Assembly: GCA_050010535.1 (NCBI GenBank)
Contig: JBEKKT010000002.1
Location: 13,198 to 77,197, forward strand
Length of the DNA stretch: 64,000 bases
Reading direction: 5' to 3'
Source of the DNA: JAJRAG01 sp050010535
GTDB lineage: Archaea; Thermoplasmatota; Thermoplasmata; Methanomassiliicoccales; JACIVX01
Position 1 is the stretch's first letter. Each line of letters starts with the position of its first letter. The notes below the pieces were generated by a model that had not been told where the DNA came from, made no database searches, and saw only the letters and a list, made by a program, of their open reading frames with translations. Shown here piece after piece: positions 33,878-41,726 of the stretch. A program made the position numbers and the translations under genes.

Positions 33878-33942
33878 CATCATTTAAGTGTATTATTTAA
33901 CACAAAGATGAAAACCTATTGCACTGGGTGGGTAGAGTCTAC

Positions 33943-34164
33943 ATGAAAGGGTCGGAAAACTCGGAAGAAAGGATAATTGAGACTCTAAGGCAATTGGGGA
34001 AAAGAGCGTTCACAAAGGAGATTGCGAAAAAAGCAAAAATGAGCCAACAAACCGCATCCAAATATCTGATGACGTTGGAAGCAAAGGGGAAGGTCAAGAA
34101 AGACGACTCTCAGCCACCCTATATGTACTGGGAGCTCAAGAATGGAAAAGACTGGGGAAAATGA
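33943..34164 (+). CDS. Small winged-helix regulator
   Basis: 73 residues from ATG 33943, after a GGGTGGG ribosome site. It is one helix-turn-helix domain: EERIIETLRQLG, FTKEIAKKAKMSQQTASKYLMTLE, then a wing with GKVKKDDSQPPYMYWEL. It matches small ArsR/MarR-type DNA-binding folds. It overlaps the radical SAM gene by 23 bases, so it is translated with it. It may repress the cassette through the inverted repeat at 33860-33877. Confidence 0.75.
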   Translation: MKGSENSEERIIETLRQLGKRAFTKEIAKKAKMSQQTASKYLMTLEAKGKVKKDDSQPPYMYWELKNGKDWGK

Positions 34165-35248
34165 GTATAGACTAGGAGAATTGACATTCGAGATAACGAG
34201 AAAATGCCCTCTAGGTTGCCTTATATGTTCCTCGGATGGGGGTGTGCCCTACCCTACTGAGTTCCATACAGAAAGAATCAAAGCAATCATTGATGAGTCC
34301 GTTCGGCTAGGGACACGGAGGATTGTGCTATCGGGAGGAGAACCCCTGGCGCACATTGGCGTAATTGAGATATGTAATTTCATAAAGGATAGGGGTTTGG
34401 AAGTTGATGTATACACATGTGGCAATCAAAGGGATCCGAACGGCCAGATAGTCCCGATTGATGATGAGACATTGCTTCGTCTGAAGAGGGCAGCAATCGG
34501 AAGACTGATTTTCAGCATCCATGGCGACAGGCCAGAAATCCATGATCAAATCACAAACAGGAAGGGAAGCTATGCAAACCTGTTGAGGTCTATTTCTCTC
34601 TCAAAGGAAATAGGACTGAACGCAGAGTTGCATTTTGTACCAACGAGACTGAACTACCGGACATTATCCAACATAATGAAGTTGAAGGTTGAAATCGGAA
34701 TAAACAGGTTGAGTGTTCTTAGATTCGTCCCACAGGGGAGAGGATGGCAAAACAGGGCTATCTTGGAGCTCGATAAGAATGCAATCATTGAATTGAGAGC
34801 AATCATGCATAGGATCAGGTCCGACTGTTCGAGTTTCGAGTTTAGAGTCGGCGCTCCATTCAATTGCTTCAATCTGGACGGTCCGACACCATGCACGGCA
34901 GGAATCGACAAAGCGACAATTAGAGCTGACGGATTGGTGTATCCTTGCGTAAGCATGAAGAACCTGCCCTATGAAAACAATGGAAACGATCTTGGGAACC
35001 TCAGTCTACCAGAGGTTTGGGCCAGGTCAGAGATATTTGCGTATGTCAGAGAGAGATTGAGCACCGCCTTTGTTAATGGCACATGCTCTGGGTGTGAACA
35101 TTTGTCAGATTGTGGAGGAGGCTGTCTGTCTCAGAAACTAATTTCCGGTCTAGCAGAAGCAACCGACCCGTACTGCCCAGTAAAACTGCAGGACCATATC
35201 GAGTGTTCTGCCTTTCGTCGGAGCTCGCACGCCATCCCAGTGAGATGA
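34142..35248 (+). CDS. Radical SAM protein with SPASM-type C-terminus
   Basis: A 368-residue radical SAM enzyme. CPLGCLIC (Cys22, Cys26, Cys29) is the CxxxCxxC cluster motif, and VLSGGEPL is the GGE SAM-binding motif (about residues 62-69). The C-terminal region has CTAGIDKATIRADGLVYPC and CSGCEHLSDCGGGCLSQ, the Cys pattern of SPASM domains that hold extra iron-sulphur clusters. Such enzymes usually modify peptides or small molecules. It is not viperin, which lacks SPASM and has a different active-site region. It is flanked by a regulator and an HD protein, all overlapping. Confidence 0.85.
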   Translation: MEKTGENEYRLGELTFEITRKCPLGCLICSSDGGVPYPTEFHTERIKAIIDESVRLGTRRIVLSGGEPLAHIGVIEICNFIKDRGLEVDVYTCGNQRDPNGQIVPIDDETLLRLKRAAIGRLIFSIHGDRPEIHDQITNRKGSYANLLRSISLSKEIGLNAELHFVPTRLNYRTLSNIMKLKVEIGINRLSVLRFVPQGRGWQNRAILELDKNAIIELRAIMHRIRSDCSSFEFRVGAPFNCFNLDGPTPCTAGIDKATIRADGLVYPCVSMKNLPYENNGNDLGNLSLPEVWARSEIFAYVRERLSTAFVNGTCSGCEHLSDCGGGCLSQKLISGLAEATDPYCPVKLQDHIECSAFRRSSHAIPVR

Positions 35249-36811
35249 GTGGTTATGCTATCCGTACCTCAAGAAATCAATGACAAAATACTCCTAAAGT
35301 GGTTCAAGAAGAATAGTCAGAAAATTGATTTCATCGACAGTGGCTTGGAGTTTCCAACCCAGGTTACCAGACTAGATAACGAGACGGGACAACTCATAAA
35401 GGGATTGGATGAAGAGAAATACCTTCACATGCCAGAAAACATGAAGATTCTGATTGACCTATGGAAGACCCTGATCGGAGATGCTATAATATTCTTGAAG
35501 TCCAAAGATGATAGAGAGCTTTTCCATGATGGTGAAATCTTCGGTATGGACGTCCTTGCAAGCATAATGACGGAATTCAAGGAATTTGAGAGACTGCTAT
35601 ATGGAGCAAAATACTCATACAGAGATCATATCGCTCATGTGTTCAGGGTTTTTCTCACTGGTGAATTCCTGATAAGGAATTATGTTCAGTTTGCCGAGAT
35701 CTCGGTAGGTGACGATCTTCTGCCCGAGAAAGTATCTCCCGAAGAGAAGGAGGCAATGTGGTGCATCATGTCATTGACCCATGACATAGGATATGCCTTG
35801 GAGGACATCGACACCATAAACCAGAAAATCAGAGATATGATAAAGGAATATGGAAAGGCAAGCGTCCAAGAGCTTACTTATATGTTCCCTCCTCAGAGAC
35901 ATGCCATTGACGATTTTGTTTTGAGATTCATATCATCGAATCTAGTTCCCCGTTCAAATGATGAAGAAATCGAGCCAGGTTCAAATAATGAAAGAATATC
36001 ATCGAATCTAGTTCCCCGTTCAAATGATGAAGAAATCGAGCCAGGTTCAAATTACGAAAAAATCCAGTTCCACACCCACATTCAAACAAAATACTTTATG
36101 AAATTCTACAGAGCCTACGAGAAATTCGATCACGGCATCATAAGTTGCACTGTCTTAATGAGGGAGTTGGTTTTTTTCCTTGAGTCTGATTTCCTGTTGG
36201 ATCAGTTTGCGACACTCAATCACAAGAACGCAAGGCAGTTCCTGATAAGGCAGAATATTCTAAGAGCAATCGCATCGCATAACTGTCCGGACATATACCA
36301 TCTCCGTGTCAATGACTTCCCGTTCATGTTGATGATTTGTGACGAACTCCAGGAATGGGGAAGGCCTAGAATGGAGGAGATATTCAAAGAGAGGATTCCA
36401 GACCAAGAAGACAAAAAGGTCATGATACTAAACCTCATCAATCTTCCGAATGGGCAGTCCGAGGTTTCGTATGAAGTGATTTTCACAAGCAAGAATGCGG
36501 ATACCAGAGAGGCTACGAAAATGATGTTGACGATTGAAGAATACTTTATCACGAAGACGAAGAAATACATAAAGGTACTAAGGAGTGCAGTCGGTGGTGA
36601 CCTAAGAAATATAAATTTCACTTTTTCAGTAAAAAATAGAAGTCCTATGAAAGGCAAAGAATCTCATTATCGCTTTGTTTTGAAGCAACCATTGAAGGGC
36701 GAAAAAAAGTTGGTGCCAGAATTGTGGCTAGGTCATGTAAAACAGAAGAGCCTCCAGGAAATCATCAGAAAGCATGAGAAGAAAGTCCATAGATCCAAAT
36801 ATCAAAAATGA
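35249..36811 (+). CDS. HD-domain protein with internal tandem repeat
   Basis: A 520-residue protein; ATG 35255 is an alternative start. HD phosphohydrolase residues are visible: YRDHIAHVFRV (His127/His130), LTHDIGYAL (His178-Asp179), AIASHNC (about 343) and CDELQEW (Asp about 365). HD proteins cut phosphoester bonds of nucleotides or RNA/DNA. Between the second and third parts, residues about 228-271 consist of a 22-residue unit (SSNLVPRSNDEEIEPGSN core) repeated exactly at the DNA level. It directly follows the radical SAM gene and overlaps the glycosylase gene. Confidence 0.8.
   Translation: MVMLSVPQEINDKILLKWFKKNSQKIDFIDSGLEFPTQVTRLDNETGQLIKGLDEEKYLHMPENMKILIDLWKTLIGDAIIFLKSKDDRELFHDGEIFGMDVLASIMTEFKEFERLLYGAKYSYRDHIAHVFRVFLTGEFLIRNYVQFAEISVGDDLLPEKVSPEEKEAMWCIMSLTHDIGYALEDIDTINQKIRDMIKEYGKASVQELTYMFPPQRHAIDDFVLRFISSNLVPRSNDEEIEPGSNNERISSNLVPRSNDEEIEPGSNYEKIQFHTHIQTKYFMKFYRAYEKFDHGIISCTVLMRELVFFLESDFLLDQFATLNHKNARQFLIRQNILRAIASHNCPDIYHLRVNDFPFMLMICDELQEWGRPRMEEIFKERIPDQEDKKVMILNLINLPNGQSEVSYEVIFTSKNADTREATKMMLTIEEYFITKTKKYIKVLRSAVGGDLRNINFTFSVKNRSPMKGKESHYRFVLKQPLKGEKKLVPELWLGHVKQKSLQEIIRKHEKKVHRSKYQK
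35930..36061 (+). repeat. 66-bp tandem repeat within the HD gene
   Basis: Two units begin at 35930 and 35996 and are identical for about 55 bases (ATATCATCGAATCTAGTTCC onward), then diverge at the end of the second. The period is 22 codons, so the frame is kept. The near identity implies a recent duplication and probable copy-number variation in a surface loop. Confidence 0.9.
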
Positions 36812-37427
36812 CGGGATTCTTGCCGTCCTTACAGGATGCAGAAAGTGCCCACACTTAGTAGATTCAAGAGATAGGGTCGTCCCAGGATATGGTGAGATAC
36901 CTGCCGATTTCATGTTTGTGGGCTTGGCTCCAGGAAGAAATGGGGCGGACATTACTGGTGTTCCATTCACCAAGGATCCTTCTGGTGTTCTGTTTCAGGA
37001 GGCACTTATAAGAGTGGGATTTTCACTAGAAGAGAGTCCTAGAGTCATCCGTCCGAGATTGAGGGGAGCCTTTGTCACAAACATTGTCAAATGCAACCCG
37101 AAAGACATTGATGGTAACAATAGGGCGCCTTCTGTCGAAGAAATAGTAGCATGCTCTGAGTATTTTGAATCTGAAAAACGCCTTGTCAGTCCCAGGGTGA
37201 TAATAAGCTTTGGCAAGACTGTGACGGAGTCCCTGCTATCGAGGAGAATCGCCAACCTTTCTGACCTTCATGGAATACCTATCCTGCAAGATGGAGTAAC
37301 ATTCTTGCCAATGATTCATCCGTCATTCGTAATAAGAGGTGCTTATGACAGAAGACAATACCTCAAAGACTTTGACATAATAACAGACCTCGACCAGCAA
37401 GCAACCACTAAGGTTCGGACGAAGTGA
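36774..37427 (+). CDS. Uracil-DNA glycosylase, family 4/5-like
   Basis: A 217-residue member of the iron-sulphur uracil-DNA glycosylases. It has GCRKCPHL (Cys22, Cys25), FVGLAPGRNGADITGVPFT (the GEAPG-type catalytic motif 1, about residues 48-66), VTNIVKCNPKD with the third Cys, and the late motif PMIHPSFVIRGAY. The fourth cluster Cys is in EIVACSEYF. These enzymes remove uracil from DNA. In motif 1 the usual Glu is Leu (GLAPG), so the specificity may differ. It overlaps the HD gene by 38 bases and ends about 190 bases before the right attachment site. Confidence 0.82.
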   Translation: MRRKSIDPNIKNDGILAVLTGCRKCPHLVDSRDRVVPGYGEIPADFMFVGLAPGRNGADITGVPFTKDPSGVLFQEALIRVGFSLEESPRVIRPRLRGAFVTNIVKCNPKDIDGNNRAPSVEEIVACSEYFESEKRLVSPRVIISFGKTVTESLLSRRIANLSDLHGIPILQDGVTFLPMIHPSFVIRGAYDRRQYLKDFDIITDLDQQATTKVRTK

Positions 37428-37600
37428 ATTGGCCGATTATACTCTACCTAATTTCCTGGGTTATCGAACCCGTGCGAATGGAAGAGGAAAGGAGACTGTT
37501 TCATCGCTGAAAACGAGAAATCTCGAACTTTGATTCGGGACACACCTCTTTGTTTGACTTTCCTATTGTATTGAAATCAGAAAAAGAATGTCTGGATATG

Positions 37601-37627
37601 CTCGGGTGTGCGGCCCGGCAGCCGCAC
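37601..37627. other. Right attachment site (attR)
   Basis: CTCGGGT-N6-CCCGGCAGCCGCAC, the displaced 3' end of tRNA-Gly; see 18187-18213. The 14 bases at 37614-37627 are exact. The T-loop portion has drifted, as expected for a copy no longer under selection. The 37428-37600 interval before it shows no gene. Confidence 0.78.
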
Positions 37628-37649
37628 TCGAATTTGCAATTCAAACCGG

Positions 37650-38429
37650 TCATGAATCGTTGTTCTTTTTTCCTTGTTTGATTTTTCCAACCGGGGCAAG
37701 GTAAATAGTGAATTCTTCATTTCCATCCACTCCCAACAAAACATCCATCTTTCCCTGATCATAAGCTGCAACGGCGCAAGTTCCGGCCCCGATCGATTCG
37801 GATGCAAGATAGAGATTCTGACAAACATGACCAGCATCCAATGCAGAGACTTTGTGTGCTCGAGTGAGGTAACGCCATTCAGATCTGTACGGGATTACAG
37901 TCCAGATGAAGACGACGGCGCCCCCGGCCACGAAGCTTTGCCCCATTGTTGCTTCTATAAGCCTTTCTTTGAATCCCGGGTCGAACTCAGACAGGAAGCA
38001 CAACTTGTGATACAAGGGTAAGTGTCGATAGAGTCCTGGCCGAAGCCCGTACACATGGTTCACAACGATGTACGTCTCCAGGGGATGGCGCGCCCCAGCA
38101 GATGGAACCGTTCGCAACGTATGAACATTTTCTTTGGACACGCTCCTCACTCCCTGAGTAGCCCAGAGTAAGAATGAAAGTTCCTCCTTCGTCAGGGATT
38201 CCTCAGAGTATTGCCTGTGACTCCTCCGTTTCCTGACAACATCTATTAGAGGCATGTTGCCAACAGACAGTTCATCTGGTGGAACCAGATCGACCAGTTC
38301 AAGATTCTCTGGGCACGGTTTCTGAAGAGGCGGCGGCGGGACCCCTCTCTGCTGGTCCGACCTTAAGCCCTGCACGTCAACCAGAATCAATTGCTTCAGA
38401 AATTCGCGATGCTTCTCGACGGCTTTCAA
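37650..38429 (-). CDS. SagB/ThcOx-type nitroreductase
   Basis: A 259-residue FMN-dependent oxidoreductase of the nitroreductase fold. It shows RKRRSHRQYSEESLTKEELSFLLWATQG (about residues 66-93), TVPSAGARHPLETYIVV, and HVCQNLYLASESIGAGTCAVAAY, the standard order for SagB-type proteins. They oxidise heterocycles in peptide natural products in some bacteria, but many stand-alone members have unknown substrates. The start is TTG 38429 after GGCGAGG. It is the first gene on the chromosome side of the element. Confidence 0.88.
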   Translation of the reverse strand: MKAVEKHREFLKQLILVDVQGLRSDQQRGVPPPPLQKPCPENLELVDLVPPDELSVGNMPLIDVVRKRRSHRQYSEESLTKEELSFLLWATQGVRSVSKENVHTLRTVPSAGARHPLETYIVVNHVYGLRPGLYRHLPLYHKLCFLSEFDPGFKERLIEATMGQSFVAGGAVVFIWTVIPYRSEWRYLTRAHKVSALDAGHVCQNLYLASESIGAGTCAVAAYDQGKMDVLLGVDGNEEFTIYLAPVGKIKQGKKNNDS

Positions 38430-38519
38430 TAGCCTCGCCCCTCTATGACTAGACGTTCCATCCTATAATTCTTGACTACATCCTCTCCGGGCAGATGTCG
38501 TTATATGCTCATTCCTTCG

Positions 38520-38606
38520 TCACTTGAACTGAACAAACGTAAATATGTTCTTATCTGGGTCTACGAACGAAGCTGCCCGACCGCCCCAAGGTTCGTCCTT
38601 TCGTCC
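38520..38606 (-). pseudogene. Remnant of a VOC/glyoxalase-family gene
   Basis: On the minus strand this stretch reads KDEPWGGRAASFVDPDKN followed by IFTFVQFK and a stop. That is the C-terminal signature of vicinal-oxygen-chelate (glyoxalase-like) proteins, which end PWGGRxxxFxDPDGNxF. No continuous frame extends upstream of it. The rest of the 38430-38699 gap has no other gene, so this is a decayed fragment. Confidence 0.6.
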
Positions 38607-38699
38607 TGAACGAGCTCTGGAAGGCCTACGGGTTCAGGGGAAACAGGAATGAATCTTCAACACCATGATTGATGCGTCCAAGGGAGGAATAGACTTCAC

Positions 38700-39719
38700 T
38701 TGATAGAGATCGACGGCTCCGAGGGAGAGGGCGGAGGACAGTTGCTGCGTTGCGCGGTAGCAATGTCAGCTCTGACAGGAAAGGACGTAAGGGTATTCAA
38801 CGTACGAGCGGGGCGCCCGAATCCCGGTCTCACGCCTCAGCACCTGACCGCAGTCAGAGGGGTAGCTTCACTCTGCGACGCGAAGGCGGATGGTGCCGTC
38901 GTGGGGAGCACGGAGCTTAGCTTCCACCCCGGACCGGTCTCCGGAGACGGGAGAAGACTCGATGTCGGCACCGCCGGTAGCATCTCCCTCGTGCTCCAGG
39001 CATGCATGCTTCCAGCGCTTAAATCCGGCAAGGTGACGACACTCGAGATCTCCGGAGGAACGAACGTCAGATGGTCTCCCCCGATAGACTACTATCTGGA
39101 TCTGCTGTTTCCGATGCTGAGGAGAATGGGTGTGGAGATCCGCATGCACGTGGATGCCAGAGGGTTCTACCCGGAGGGTGGAGGGAAGGTGGTGGTCACG
39201 ATTGGACCATCGACGGACATCTTCCCGCTCGACTTGAGCGAGAGGGGCGAATTGAAGGGGCTACGGGGCGTGTGCTTCTCTCAGAATCTGCCCGTTCATG
39301 TTTGCAAGCGAATATCGCACTCAGCGAAGAAGGCATTCATAGACGAAGGCGAATTGGTTGTGAGAGCCGATTTGTCCAGTGGCAGATCCACAGGAGCTGG
39401 CATATGTCTGTTCGCGGAATACAAAAGGACCGTTCTCGGCGCTGACGCGCTCGGTTATAGGGGAATCCCGGCCGAGAAGGTGGGGGCGGATGCCGCCGAG
39501 GCGCTGAGGAGGGAGATGAGCGGGATCGGAACGCTCGACGTCCACTCGGCGGACCAACTCGTTCCCTACATGGCCCTCGCGAAGGGCAGATCGGTGTTCA
39601 GGGTCAGGGAGATGACCGAGCACTTGAGGACACAGATGTGGCTGATAGGCAAGTTTCTCGATGCAACGTTCGATGTAAGGAGCCTCGCCGGCGGATATGA
39701 GATTGCCGTCGCTCCCTAG
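38700..39719 (+). CDS. rtcA: RNA 3'-terminal phosphate cyclase RtcA
   Basis: A 339-residue enzyme converting RNA 3'-phosphate to a 2',3'-cyclic phosphate using ATP. It has the N-terminal IDGSEGEGGGQLLRCAVAMS, RAGRPNPGLTPQHLTAV (about residues 41-57), FYPEGGGKV, and MTEHLRTQMWLIGKFL near the C-terminus with the catalytic His. It starts at TTG 38700 after GGGAGG (38682-38687). Full family length. Confidence 0.95.
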   Translation: MIEIDGSEGEGGGQLLRCAVAMSALTGKDVRVFNVRAGRPNPGLTPQHLTAVRGVASLCDAKADGAVVGSTELSFHPGPVSGDGRRLDVGTAGSISLVLQACMLPALKSGKVTTLEISGGTNVRWSPPIDYYLDLLFPMLRRMGVEIRMHVDARGFYPEGGGKVVVTIGPSTDIFPLDLSERGELKGLRGVCFSQNLPVHVCKRISHSAKKAFIDEGELVVRADLSSGRSTGAGICLFAEYKRTVLGADALGYRGIPAEKVGADAAEALRREMSGIGTLDVHSADQLVPYMALAKGRSVFRVREMTEHLRTQMWLIGKFLDATFDVRSLAGGYEIAVAP

Positions 39720-40480
39720 CCGTAAATTATCGACCACGTCTTCTTAAGTTCGTCCTTCTTGCCAGCCTTCTTTTAGACTTCTTTGAGCCTCTCCTCGGTG
39801 CCTGCTGCCTCGGACAGAAAAGGTTCCGTATCGAGCTTTGCGTGAGTAAGTATCTTGTTAATCGCGGCTGTCACCGCCGCGGCCGCCCTGCGTCCGGATA
39901 CTTCCAGTGCGCCTCCGAGACGAGAATCACCACGTCAGAGCTCCTGCTCACCTCTTCATTAAGCAAGACACCAGCTAGGCCAACGATGACACCGTTGTCT
40001 ATCAGCGGTATTTCATTCCTCCTAGGAATGCCCATTGCGTTCGGCGTCGCGCCGATGCCATTGACCTGATTCTTAGGAGGCGCCTATCAGACCTTTTGAG
40101 CCGCCTCCCCTGCCTCAATGACCAACCCCTCGGGCGATATGAGCATCTGGCACCCGTTATCCTCTCACCAATCAATCCTCGTCTTCGCCAAAGGCTTTGC
40201 TAGGCTGTAAGGCGGGGGGGACTCCGAGACGAAGGCTACAACCTTGTAATTCCCCTTCTGACCCGCATAAATTCTTGCGTGGCTGTAATGTCTCCCGCCC
40301 TTGACCAGAGAAGCCGCTGGGAAACTGACCGAATCCATCACCACGATATCTTCCAGCTCGAGGAAGCTAACGACGTCATTCGCCGAGATCGCCCACGAGA
40401 CCCACGCTCGGGAAACCATCGATCACGTGTGCGCCCTGGATATCCCTCTTCTTCCTCTCGATTATCTCGATTCCTTCCAT
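39716..40480 (-). pseudogene. Decayed PAC2-family (proteasome assembly chaperone-like) gene
   Basis: The minus strand opens MEGIEIIERKKRDIQ and reaches DGFPSVGLVG, the PAC2 signature, then shifts frame and continues AISANDVVSFLELEDIVVMDS and FPAASLVKGGRHYSHARIYA. After a stop near 40168 more PAC2-like pieces follow: NEIPLIDNGVIVGLAGVLL and VVILVSEAH, another shift, then AAAAVTAAINKILTHAK and a TAA inside KEV-KKAGKKDELKK. Total span suits a ~250-residue PAC2 protein. The mix of shifts and stops indicates true decay. The tail overlaps the rtcA stop. Confidence 0.7.
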
Positions 40481-40584
40481 CTGGATTCATATCTGCTTTG
40501 AGCTAATGGACGGTTGGGAATCGACGGCGTTCGGGTTCAATCTCCGGAAGTATTATTGTGCTTTCATGAGTATACTTGGCCACG

Positions 40585-41220
40585 ATGAGGCCTTTCGTCA
40601 TCGTCAACTGCGCAATGACGCCAGACGGCAAGATAGCAGGCAGGAGCCGGAGGCAGGTCAGGATATCGTCCCGGGAAGATGCGGAAAGGGTTCAATCACT
40701 CCGCACGTCCTCGGACGCCATCCTTGTCGGTGTAGGGACGATACTCGCCGACGACCCGCATCTCACGGTAAAGGGCGCCGCACCTACCAAGACCCTGCTT
40801 AGAGTTGTCCTGGATTCCAAGGGTAGGACACCAGAGAATGCCAGGGTGCTTGACGGCAGCGCGCCGACCCTAATCGTCACCACGGAGGAGTGTTCGAAGA
40901 CCTGGAAGAGAGTGGAGGTACTTCGCTGCGGAATTGGGCGCGTGGACCTCCGCATCTTGCTGACTGAGCTCTACAGGCAAGGCGTGAGGCGCCTCCTAGT
41001 CGAAGGAGGGGGAGAGGTCATATGGTCATTCTTCGCCGGCGGCTTCGTCGATCGCTATTGCGTCTTCGTTGGAAAGATGATAATCGGCGGAAGCACTTCC
41101 CCCACGCCTGCGGACGGCGAGGGATTCCCTGATGAGGAGACGATTCCCCTCGAGCTGGTCGAGGTCACCAGGCTCGGTGATGGGGTCCTGCTGAGCTACG
41201 AGGTCGTCCGGGATGACTGA
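40585..41220 (+). CDS. Archaeal riboflavin-pathway reductase (RibD C-terminal-like, ArfC/Rib7)
   Basis: 211 residues from ATG 40585. It matches 2,5-diamino-6-ribosylamino-4(3H)-pyrimidinone 5'-phosphate reductase. The signatures are VNCAMTPDGKIAGRS, DAILVGVGTILADDPHLTV (about residues 45-63) and RRLLVEGGGEVIWSFF, the NADPH-binding part. It reduces the ribose side chain in archaeal and fungal riboflavin synthesis. A TATA-like AGTATTATTG is about 30 bases upstream. The next gene overlaps it by eight bases. Confidence 0.92.
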   Translation: MRPFVIVNCAMTPDGKIAGRSRRQVRISSREDAERVQSLRTSSDAILVGVGTILADDPHLTVKGAAPTKTLLRVVLDSKGRTPENARVLDGSAPTLIVTTEECSKTWKRVEVLRCGIGRVDLRILLTELYRQGVRRLLVEGGGEVIWSFFAGGFVDRYCVFVGKMIIGGSTSPTPADGEGFPDEETIPLELVEVTRLGDGVLLSYEVVRDD

Positions 41221-41686
41221 CGAGAGACCGAAATTCTCCGCTGACGAGATGCTCGGATCTCTATCTCGCTGGCTTCGCATAATGGGCTACGACACCACCT
41301 ATGAGAAGAATATGGAGGATGCGGACATCCTCCGACTGGCGAGTGCAGAGGACAGGATTCTGCTGACGAGAGACAAGGACCTGGTCCGGAGAGCAAAAGG
41401 AAGAGGCCTGTATGTCGAGAGTGACGAACTCTCCGAGCAGTTGAGTCAGGTCTTCGAGGCGTTCGATCTCAGCACGTATGAGGCGCTAACCCGCTGCACC
41501 GTGTGCAACGGAGATCTCGTGATTGTTCAGCCAAACGAGGTCAAGGACGATGTCCCGGTCGGAGCGCTTGATAACAACGACGAATTCTACCGCTGCACGA
41601 AGTGCGGAAAGATCTACTGGAAGGGCTCTCACTGGGACAACATACTCAACAGACTGGGGGCTCTCAATTCCGACAGAAGCAAATGA
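41213..41686 (+). CDS. Mut7-C RNase-domain protein
   Basis: 157 residues. The N-terminal PIN-like Mut7-C domain has FSADEMLGSLSRWLRIMGYDT, DADILRLA and RILLTRDKDLVRRAKGRG, with the conserved Asp residues. The C-terminal part is a zinc ribbon: CTVCNGD and YRCTKCGKIYWKGSHWDN. Members are widespread in archaea and predicted to be RNA nucleases. It is translationally coupled to the riboflavin reductase by an eight-base overlap. Confidence 0.9.
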   Translation: MTDERPKFSADEMLGSLSRWLRIMGYDTTYEKNMEDADILRLASAEDRILLTRDKDLVRRAKGRGLYVESDELSEQLSQVFEAFDLSTYEALTRCTVCNGDLVIVQPNEVKDDVPVGALDNNDEFYRCTKCGKIYWKGSHWDNILNRLGALNSDRSK

Positions 41687-41726
41687 GAGTGGAAAAGAGC
41701 GGTAACTTCCTGCCGGAGAAATCCGC

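Larger units (their letters stand above)
18200..37627. mobile_element. Integrated genetic element inserted in tRNA-Gly(CCC)
   Basis: About 19.4 kb between a tRNA 3' end and its 14-bp duplicate. The left end carries an intact tyrosine integrase next to the tRNA, a serine recombinase, a P-loop ATPase and two small DNA-binding proteins in one leftward operon. The rest carries nucleases, a HerA-like ATPase, a restriction-methylase and a radical SAM/HD/UDG cassette. No capsid, portal or conjugation genes are visible, so it is an integrative plasmid-like element or a defence island rather than an obvious provirus. The right third is visibly more AT-rich than the core genome. Confidence 0.82.

Noticed and set aside
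34142..35248. Prokaryotic viperin
   Set aside because: The radical SAM protein has a SPASM-type Cys-rich C-terminus and lacks viperin's characteristic features around the cluster motif.
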